NCBI GenBank assembly: GCA_009761415.1
Contig: QUOL01000013.1
Span: forward strand, 114,501-178,500
Length of the DNA stretch: 64,000 nucleotides
Direction of reading: 5' to 3'
Source: Sarcomyxa edulis
Lineage: Eukaryota; Basidiomycota; Agaricomycetes; Agaricales; Mycenaceae
Both the position numbers and the translations under genes were made by a program. Under the pieces are notes generated by a model that was not told where the DNA came from, made no database searches, and saw only the letters and a list, made by a program, of their open reading frames with translations. How positions within the stretch are numbered: position 1 is the first letter of the stretch; each line of letters starts with the position of its first letter. Below are positions 56,382 to 64,000 of the stretch, piece after piece.

Positions 56382-57746
56382 TTAGTAAACGCGGGTGATA
56401 TACAAGCCCTCTTCACGTAACGCGTTCCACTGATCCTCGAGAGCACTCTCGAGTTCCCAGAAGTCCGTGCCGACTTCAACATATTCCAAACGAGAGACTC
56501 CTCGTGGCACAGCGTCGGCCTCTGCATCTGACCACCATCGAGATTTGATCATCCGAGTAAGCATTTCCATATCTATCCTGGCCTCGGTCCCGTAGACACG
56601 AATGTACTCGAGTTTGGGAACCAAAGGACGACGCGGATCATATGTCAGGACTTGGAGAAGTTCGTTGTTTTCGAACCAATCAAAAGTCAAATTGACAAGC
56701 GACGGCATAGTTTCGAGCATTTTTTCCATCTCATCGGGGGTGAAATCCACTGAGCGATGTGAGAAGTCGCGAATGTGGAAGGATGATCGCGAATGAAGAT
56801 CCATGTAGGCTTGATGGGGCCAGGGTAGTATCATATCGGTGAACTCAAGTCGAAGGGAGTCGAGCATGGGAAGTGTAAGCATATCGAGGAGTTGGTGCAT
56901 TCCTGTGATTGACTCGCCCCAAGAATCCACCGTGAGGGTTTTCAGGTTCGGAAGAATGACTGGCGGGAGAGCGTGTCCTATATCCCAAGATGTGATTGTC
57001 AAGCTGAGCATTTCGAGGTTGGTGCATCGCAAGAATATCTGATGACCGGCATCGAGAGAAAGGTGAATGGCTCCAAGTTGGAGATATACGAGTTGATGGA
57101 GAGGGAGGCGCAGATCTCGGATTCGAACTGGCTCTTTTTGTTCATCGCCATCAATCCCCACACGGCGAAGTCGAGGGGCATCCTTGAAAAAAAAGTCGGC
57201 TGTTTCGAACAAGATGTTGGCGTTGTTGTCAATATATATGTGAAGCTCTTCCAGAAGGTCGAGGTTCCCGGGAGGGTATTGCAGCAGACGCTTCAAAGAG
57301 GCTGGAGAAGAAGCCAGGCGGATGCTGCGACACTTTGAAAAGAAAGGATGGAAGGTGTTCAACACTGAATGGGAATGGATCGCGAAAATATCGTGATTCT
57401 CGGTTTTAAGAGTCATCTTCAAGTTGAGAGGTAATGTCTGGGCTCTGCTCAGCCACAAAGTCGTTATGTTCATTTGGGAGGTACAATTCTTGGACGAAAA
57501 GGTGACCTCGATGGTTGACCACAAGGCTGGCAGCCCGATGGCGACGTTTCTCCATACTGAGCAAATCTGGCAAAGTAAAAGTGGCGCAGTTTTCTTGTTT
57601 GGCCACATACGTTCAGAAGAGTTGACTTGAAGAAATATCTCCGCCAGGAGTTCCGAAGGAAAGCGACGGACAGGAGAAATGATAGCTTTATATGCGTGCA
57701 TCTGTCCACTGAGAGTAGAATGCTCCTGTCTGAGTCGTTCGAGCAT
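56382..57746 (-). CDS. F-box-like protein, second copy, 5' end uncertain
   Basis: Open frame of 454 aa from the first in-frame ATG at 57746. The F-box-like segment SPVRRFPSELLAEIFLQ and LLLCQICSVWRNVAIG is followed by an LRR-like body with HSRSSFHIRDF and SRWWSDAEAD, matching the gene at 151-1710. In frame upstream of the ATG, homology to the other F-box protein continues for 40 or so residues (LDAEFNLTRLEVEIERTQ) but meets a TAG at about 57892 without an ATG. The true start is therefore either in an unseen upstream exon (an AG just before GAGCTAAG could be an acceptor) or lost. It is probably an SCF adaptor. Confidence 0.7.
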   Translation of the reverse strand: MLERLRQEHSTLSGQMHAYKAIISPVRRFPSELLAEIFLQVNSSERMWPNKKTAPLLLCQICSVWRNVAIGLPALWSTIEVTFSSKNCTSQMNITTLWLSRAQTLPLNLKMTLKTENHDIFAIHSHSVLNTFHPFFSKCRSIRLASSPASLKRLLQYPPGNLDLLEELHIYIDNNANILFETADFFFKDAPRLRRVGIDGDEQKEPVRIRDLRLPLHQLVYLQLGAIHLSLDAGHQIFLRCTNLEMLSLTITSWDIGHALPPVILPNLKTLTVDSWGESITGMHQLLDMLTLPMLDSLRLEFTDMILPWPHQAYMDLHSRSSFHIRDFSHRSVDFTPDEMEKMLETMPSLVNLTFDWFENNELLQVLTYDPRRPLVPKLEYIRVYGTEARIDMEMLTRMIKSRWWSDAEADAVPRGVSRLEYVEVGTDFWELESALEDQWNALREEGLYITRVY

Positions 57747-58474
57747 CGCCTGCGTTCTTTCGATCTCGACTTCCAGTCGCGTAAGATTGAACTCTGCATC
57801 CAGGATAATGTTTTTGATGTGATTGGTTTCTGAGTCACTGGGAGTGCCGTTTGTTCGTAAGAGGTTGAAGAGCTGAGGGCTTAGCTCCTAGCGTCGCGAA
57901 ATGTGATCATAGTCAGACACGCGTTCTACTTCTAGAGGTGCAATGAGTTTGAACGAACCCTTATGCTTTGCAAATTCGTTGCATCCATAGCCGCGTAGGA
58001 AACTGCGAATGACTGGTATTTTGTCGTGTCTGGTGCTAGAAGAAGAGTTGGGGGAAGGTACGCGGTTTGTACTTGAAAGTCGGAGTTCGAGTATTATTGC
58101 TGTTGACGCGATGCGTGGCACTTATAATATGCTCCACTCCTCTGAGAGTCTTCCGAACTGAAAAATCACAAGGAACAGTACTCGTAGACGAGGGGTATCT
58201 CTATAGAAGGCCGCAGGGTGATGATCTCCACTACATAATACTTATATATGTATTCGTACACCAACAGGAGGAAAGAACATGAAAGTTAAGGTATATAATC
58301 AGCGAAAGGATATGTCAAACAGGGAAAGAAGCGGAAAAAATATGTGAAGATCAAGCTCCTAGCCTGCAGAAGCAAGGATACGCCTGTCGAGGGGTAGAGT
58401 GGGGGGATTAAAGTGCGTTCAAAGGGGAAGAGCAGCAGAACGATTATAAAACATATTTACTCAAAGACTTTCTG
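57747..58474. other. Region between F-box copy 2 and ATG4
   Basis: Contains the possible 5' coding extension of the F-box gene (57747-57890) and a minus-strand frame at 57888-58121 that may be its first exon. The rest is the 3' flank of ATG4. Confidence 0.35.
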
Positions 58475-61400
58475 TTAGTCCTCCGTCAAGATGCCTTTTA
58501 CCCCGCCACTCTGAGTCCTCCCACCATCTCTCGCCCGAGCCGTATGCATCCTCTTCCCACCCTGTTTCGAAGACGTCCGCGAACGCTCTGGAACCTCGTC
58601 GGCCGAAACGGGGAAAGGATAATGTTCCTGTTCTTGCATCGACGAGGAAGACGGGATCGCCACCATAGGCATGGGCACAGGGACCGGGATCTGTCCGCTC
58701 TTCTTGACCTTCTTGCTCCCGCTCTTCTTCCCGTTTGACGACGACGACTTCGATTTCGTCAAAGGGGGGACTTGCAAAGGGGGAGATGGAGGTGGAGGAG
58801 GAGGCGGTAGTAACGATGCGTCATCGTTGAGCGGTGATATTCGCCCGCGTGGGGCAGGAATCGAAGGGTCCACCCAATCATCCTCGATATCATCATCTTC
58901 CCTATCACCCTCATTCTCGTCCCCATTTCCGTTGTCCGCATCACCTTTCCCCGACTCATTGATCTCGAATTTCGACGATCCAGGACCAGGCGTGATGGGA
59001 TCCACAGGATCTTCTTCGGTGTCCATCTCCTCGCTCTTCCGTCTCCCATGGCCATGGCTAGAGGTCGACCCAGACGTTGACCGCGTGTCAAAGAATTTTT
59101 CCCCCTCCTCGTCCTCTGGTTCGTTTAAATCGATATCCATGTCGTCCGGCTCAGATATCGACTCCAATCCCATGTACTCCTCCGAGTCAGAAGGCCAATT
59201 GGGTGGTTCGTCCTGGATCGAGAAGATCGTCTTATAGTTTCGAGAAAGCTATCAGACAGAGATTAATACGAAAATTAACGTATGGAAGAATGAGAAGAAA
59301 CTCGCCTCTCCGACCCTTTCTCTGAAATCGACCCAATCTGCCTCGTCCTTACACAGAAACCCAAGGAGCATGCTAGGATCAAGGCCACTCAACGGCATTT
59401 TCCTCACTCGATCGCAATGGAAAGTCTTGAGTTCCGTAGCCGAGTACGCCGTCACATAATGCTCCTGCACCGGATCCAACCCACCCCCAGACGGACCGCC
59501 GAACTGCCCAAACTCGCGTTGATCCATTTCCGACGAACCACCACCAGGAGACGCAGGTTGACTGGATGGCTGCCATTTAGCATTATTATTATTGCTGTTA
59601 TGATTAGTAGTCTGCGCGTAATAAGGAGTCTGTGAGGACGTGGACGAGGCAGCTGATGAGGACGATAGTTGCTGTTGGAGGGGTGAAGGGGACATTGGCG
59701 CGTGATATGAGAAAGTAGAGGAGCCGGTACGTGTGGATGACGGGGAGGTGGGAATACGGTGGTGGTGGTGGTGGTTTAGACTTGGCGAGCGTTGGTTGCG
59801 TCTCGTTTCACGATCACGGTCACGATCAGAGTCAGGTGTTGACTCGCGTTCCCAAGCATTCGCATTCGTGGGCCGAGGTGCTGGACGGAGTGGGATAGTT
59901 GGACGTGCATGGTGCGGATCCAGATAGAAAAGGTTGTCAGCCTGAGATCCAACGAAATAATAAGAGGAGCTTGGGCGACCGCCCGCAATGCCCACGGTTT
60001 GTGGGAAGGTATATAGAGCCTACATGAGATTTAAACAAGGATGAATAACTCTTCACCTGCAATCAAAAGAACGCTTAGCTTCGCACCTTTATGGTATCGT
60101 AATAAATGGGATTGACGCCGTCGATACCTAACCGGATGCCAAGAAGAACAAGGACAGCACGATCTCCCCAGGTATTACGAGTCGATCTTCGCGGTGAGCT
60201 CACATGCGAATGTGATGCCGCATAGACGTCAGATTGATATATAGCACCGTCAGCACCTACGGATACACCGAGCAAGGCTTCGGGGAATGCATGGACGAGC
60301 GCTCTGATATTCTCGTGTAAGTAAAGGTGGGACCTGAAATACGAGAACGGGAGAGACGCACTTGATTGCTCCAGCTGCGGTACTAGGGCCGAACCATTGT
60401 CCTACATCTTTACCTAATTCCTTTCCAGCTAGTGCCATTCGGTGGACGCTGAACGGTGCATCCGGAGATGGAGTGTCGAAAAACCAGGTCACGATTTGGA
60501 CGTAGGTGGCATAGTCGGCGGTATGGACAGGATATGGAGGACGGCGCCAGTCTAACAAGGAAAAGGTCAGACGATATATGATCAATAGATGACAGAGAAC
60601 TCACCTCGTCCGAGGTGCAGATGCAGCAGAGAATTTGCCAGCAGCGACTGCCCAGTCCTCAACATACAACCCCAACCTGCATCACTAGTCCAACCCTTCT
60701 CACCACCCACAGGCCAATTCCAACGTTTCGTGGAGGGACTAGTCCCAACCATGGTCTGAGAGTCACCGGGGTCCGAAGATAGATCGCAGAGACGTATATC
60801 CCGGATGGGTGTAAACTGAGATCGATAAGTGACCCATATCCGTGACGTGAAATCGGCGTAGAAAACGGGTGGCCAGTTGTTGGCCGGATTTTTGGATTGG
60901 GACTGAGATTGAGATTGGCTGAGGGAAGGGTCAGCGTTGGAGGAGGACGTGGATGATCGGAATGAATGGGGAGAGCCGTGACGACGAGAATCTGTTGAAG
61001 TACGTCGGGGGCCTCCTGGGGAGGTAGGTGGTGCAGGCATCGGAGGAGGAGGCTCATATCCAGGATGTTGTACGCCTAGTAACCATATCGGATCGGTGCA
61101 TTTGTCAGGAGTTGCGTCGCTGTCCAATAGATAACGAACGGCTTTGTCAAGGTGTCCTTTACCGTGCTTCGCAGCCGTGAGCAAGGCCGAGCCTTTTCCT
61201 TTAGGGGATGCGGAATTGGCGAGGTGGCTCTGTGAAAGTAGGGATGGGAGAGATAGGTCTGTAGAAGATGTGCTGAAGGTGTGAGAGAACCAACCGGAGA
61301 GCCGAGTTGGCAGATCGCCTATACGGGAGGCGGAGGATGTGGATGAATACAAAGTGCTGGGTGGGAGTTCAGATGCAGTACTTAAAGGTCGTTCGGAGCG

Positions 61401-61823
61401 GGTGCGTGGGCGGGGTATGGCGACGGGTTCGATTATTACAGGGGGTTCGTCCATGTCGTTTTCGTTGTCGTTGTCGTTGGAATTGGCATTGGGAGTAGCA
61501 TTGTCAGTAGGCGTGGGACGATACGAGGAGGGTGCTCTATCGCGATCGTATTTTTCTTTGGGAGGAAGGAATTTGCTAGATTTGCGAGGCTTGGACGACG
61601 AAAATGTGACTCCAGGGATGGGGGTTTCAGGAGGAGACGCCGATGAGGAGCTACCGCTGGCAAGACTAGTCGTGCTCGTGCTGCCAAAGGTGGGGTCTGT
61701 CATGGATTTGGAACGATCGCGCGTGGACTGCTTCTGCAAGAACTTGGGAAGTTTGGAGCCATGGGGAGTCAAGACAGGCGACGACGGTGATGGGGTGTGT
61801 CGAGAGTGTTTGCTGTTTGACAT
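58475..61823 (-). CDS. ATG4: ATG4 cysteine protease (autophagy)
   Basis: Five exons (61823-60605, 60551-60362, 60303-60087, 60019-59306, 59248-58475) sum to 3114 nt, 1037 aa. A Ser-rich N-terminal 370 or so residues precede the C54 peptidase core. The catalytic Cys lies in [20 protein letters not shown], and the Asp/His segment is [40 protein letters not shown] and [20 protein letters not shown] also match. A long Ser/His/Pro insert follows the DPHH motif, then [35 protein letters not shown] and an acidic C-terminal tail. ATG4 cleaves and recycles ATG8 on autophagosomes. Basidiomycete ATG4s are long, as here. The last intron is GC-AG. Confidence 0.92.
59249..59305 (-). other. GC-AG intron in ATG4
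   Basis: The exon ending GTCGGAGAG is followed by GCGAGT, and splicing to CTTTCTCGAAAC keeps the frame (VGE|LSRNYK). No alternative GT donor nearby fits. Confidence 0.7.
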
Positions 61824-62871
61824 AGGCGATTGCAGAATGGTGTTCTGATGATTATTTAATTGAGATGATAAGTTCGGTGCGATCCTCTTCAGACTTACTA
61901 GAGGTGGCAGATACCGAGTAAATGCTGCGGGATAGGAAATCGCGTGTCGTCGAGGCTATGACTTCGTGAGCGTGGGGCCGTCAACTGAGCAAAATAAGCC
62001 TTAAATTTTATGTTATGAAATAAAATCATATAATCCACTCACCAAGATACTGGAAAAGAAGATAAAAATCGAGCAAGATGAGACTGAAGTTTGCGCTGTG
62101 GGAACCTTGAAAACATGGGTTCTCAGTCAATTTTGAGCCAAAGTGTAGCCAAAAAAGGGAACGTACGAAGAAGATAAGGATATTGGACGTGAATATGAGA
62201 TTTGGAATGTCAAAAGTGAAGGGAAGAAGGAAGCTCTCGTCGTCGTATCGTCGTCGTTGGGGTCGGTGACAAGCACGGTGACATACATAGCGGTGACATG
62301 GGTCACACAGCATTTGGCCCAAGCCGCGAAGCCGCCGACCATCATAGTCCTGAGTCCTCCATAGTTGGAACTCACTCCTTTCGAGACCTACGGGTCCGAC
62401 ACAAACTCATGCTTGGATTATGATCAGACTAACATCAGGCAAATGGGAGAAGAATTGCGCGAGGAAAGAAACTGAGCGGAAAAATCGTCGTTTCTTTCGT
62501 TTTCGAGCTGGCAAGTGAAAACATACATCTCTGCTACTACTTTTTCGAGACTGCCTATCTAATACATCCTCTTAAGACTCATCTCGGCCCTTCGATGTCT
62601 TGTGAAGCTCCAATCGTCTTCCTCACAAACGACCAAGGAGGACGAATGTTAAATTGTATCTCCGGTGAGTGTTCTGGGGATTTCTCTGCGTTTACCTGAT
62701 TTCTCTCTACTTGTTGTTGACTTGTAGTTGACTTGCAGATATGTATGTCCTAGAGAACGAAGAAGACTGGTATCTTGATATGATACGATGCCTATGATTC
62801 GAACGAGATCGCATAATCATCTCGAGGCACTCCAGAGATACTCCGAGGATTAGCCTTCATCGTAATCTATG

Positions 62872-62880
62872 ATCAGATAA
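62872..62880 (+). promoter_or_regulatory. Iron-GATA site ATCAGATAA upstream of ferric reductase copy B
   Basis: ATCAGATAA on the plus strand, 352 bp upstream of the ATG at 63232. It matches the ATCWGATAA site of fungal iron GATA factors and is conserved in copy A. Confidence 0.6.
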
Positions 62881-63112
62881 CCACGCCAAGTCTAATCTGA
62901 TTAGATTGCAATTTGTCCTCGGGCAAGGCAGTTTGCGTCGATCACTAGCAACTCCTGGCAACTCCGTCTTGACTTTCTTGGTATATCGTTCACTACCGGT
63001 GCCTCGCACATAGCTTACTCCCCGTAATCACAGTCATTTCCGGCCACACACTGGAGGCCCTTTTTTCAGTCGTACCTAGATCATCCACCGATCTTTCGTC
63101 TATTGCAATGCA

Positions 63113-63119
63113 TATAAAA
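63113..63119 (+). promoter_or_regulatory. TATA-like box of the ferric reductase gene (copy B)
   Basis: TATAAAA, 113 bp upstream of the ATG; conserved with copy A. Confidence 0.5.
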
Positions 63120-63231
63120 CCCGCAGATGCTTCTTTTCTACCCCGTCGCACCTCGTCCACAGAGGCATCCACCTTCTTGCCCTACTCGGTACTTCCCCGC
63201 ATAACGACAATTACGACTATTAGCATCGACG

Positions 63232-64000
63232 ATGTCTTCCCATAGTGCTATCAATGCAACGTCCTTGGCGAAAGCCACCAACCCCGACAAGCCGTTTTAT
63301 AGGCATAGGAATTCGGCATATCCGCACCAGATGTGGTATCTTTTCGCCTGCTTGATATTCACTGTCATGTGTCTACAGTGGGGCTCTTGGGCGTGGACTG
63401 CATTGGTCAACGCTTCTCGTAGGCGCAATAAACGTGCTGCGGCGTCTGCCTCAAAGCCAGGATCCACTTCGGCTGCTCGCCATGACCCGGAACTTGGTAC
63501 TGGCAATGGCACCAACGTCATCGCCGACACCAGTGCCTCGCGACCCATGTCTCTTCGTTATGTCCCAACCTACATAGTCTCGGCCATCCGCACTCTCCTC
63601 TTCAGGAAGACTGTTACCTTCACGATCCCCATGATTTCCTTTTCCGGGTCTGTTTTTTTAGCTTTTTATTGTGTTCGTTTTCTAACTGACCTCTTATTAA
63701 CCTGCAGGCCGAGATATTTTATCTTGGACCAATATATATTAAATGTAGCCGAGCTCATCTTGACTGTTGCATATATTGTCGGCTTGTTCACGTGGGAGTT
63801 CGTCAACAGTACGCTGAAATTTCCTATTTGTCCCATATTCCTAGCTTCTTTCAATCACGTATACCGCGACACTAATGCACGTTGAACCATGTAGCAACGA
63901 ATCTCGCCGGTCTACATCTAAACCAAAAATACTGGTCAAACCGCGCAGGTACTCTAGCCACTGCGCAGTTCCCCTTGATTACCGTCTTAGGTACCAAGAA
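63232..64000 (+). CDS. Ferric reductase (FRE family), N-terminal part, cut by window end
   Basis: The start at 63232 gives MSSHSAINATSLAKATNPDK, followed by YPHQMWYLFACLIFTVMCLQ and WAWTALVNASRRRNKRAAA. The following exon has RPRYFILDQYILNVAELILT, then an intron and YWSNRAGTLATAQFPLITVL up to the window end. It is closely related to the gene at 46638-49545: long blocks of identical residues (SASRPMSLRYVPTYIVSA) and the same intron positions. Only the first two or three helices are in the window, so heme and cofactor sites cannot be checked. Confidence 0.85.

Larger units (their letters stand above)
61824..63231. other. Shared divergent promoter region (copy B)
   Basis: 1.4 kb between the divergent ATG4 and ferric reductase starts, homologous to 49546-50920 in the opposite order. 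It includes a TCG repeat near 62238-62262 and the probable 5' untranslated intron of ATG4. Confidence 0.6.

Overview
This is eukaryotic DNA from a filamentous basidiomycete, most likely a mushroom-forming Agaricomycete. Genes carry many short introns (about 50-65 bp, GT-AG with a few GC-AG). The gene families are typical of that group: F-box proteins with an N-terminal coiled coil, a 14-exon laccase, DUF6534-type membrane proteins, a Zn2Cys6 regulator, a fungal ER-transporter/DUF2421 protein, a Ypt7/Rab7-like GTPase and a long serine-rich ATG4. No rRNA, convincing tRNA or CRISPR array was seen. Exon boundaries were read by eye. Where I checked them, the spliced lengths close in frame: Zn2Cys6 621 aa, laccase 532 aa, GDT1 293 aa, UBL-UBA protein 233 aa, Rab 436 aa, homeodomain 672 aa, ATG4 1037 aa.

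Layout. 0-31 kb is a normal gene-dense chromosome arm: F-box protein, a conserved small RGG-tailed protein, Zn2Cys6 factor, an unresolved patch with coding-like islands (6.3-8.3 kb), a UBL-UBA (Dsk2-like) protein, laccase, a secreted beta-rich aerolysin-like protein, two DUF6534 membrane proteins around a GDT1 cation transporter, a short unknown gene, a large ER-transporter-like protein, a homeodomain-like protein and a Rab GTPase with a long low-complexity insertion. 31.1-40.6 kb is one full-length LINE on the minus strand. It is bounded by a 13-bp target-site duplication, ends in a 24-nt poly(A), and carries a gag-like ORF1 plus an endonuclease/RT/RNase H ORF2. A 389-bp MITE with a 3-bp target-site duplication is nested inside ORF2.

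40.6-64 kb is rearranged accessory DNA. It holds a membrane-protein gene next to the LINE, two paralogous short genes of unknown function (43.1 and 52.2 kb), a ferric reductase gene (46.6-49.5 kb), a second F-box gene, a complete ATG4 and the start of a second ferric reductase cut by the window end. The most interesting structure here is an inverted segmental duplication of a divergent ferric reductase/ATG4 pair. In one copy the reductase is intact and ATG4 is a 5' pseudogene (lost ATG, early stop); in the other ATG4 is intact and the reductase runs off the window. Both reductase promoters keep a fungal iron-GATA site (ATCAGATAA) exactly 352 bp upstream of the ATG. The first copy is also flanked by a diverged direct repeat.

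Functionally, several genes deal with metals (laccase copper, ferric reductases, GDT1 Mn/Ca) or with membrane traffic and turnover (Rab, ATG4, UBL-UBA, ER transporter), but nothing shows that they are co-regulated as one cluster.
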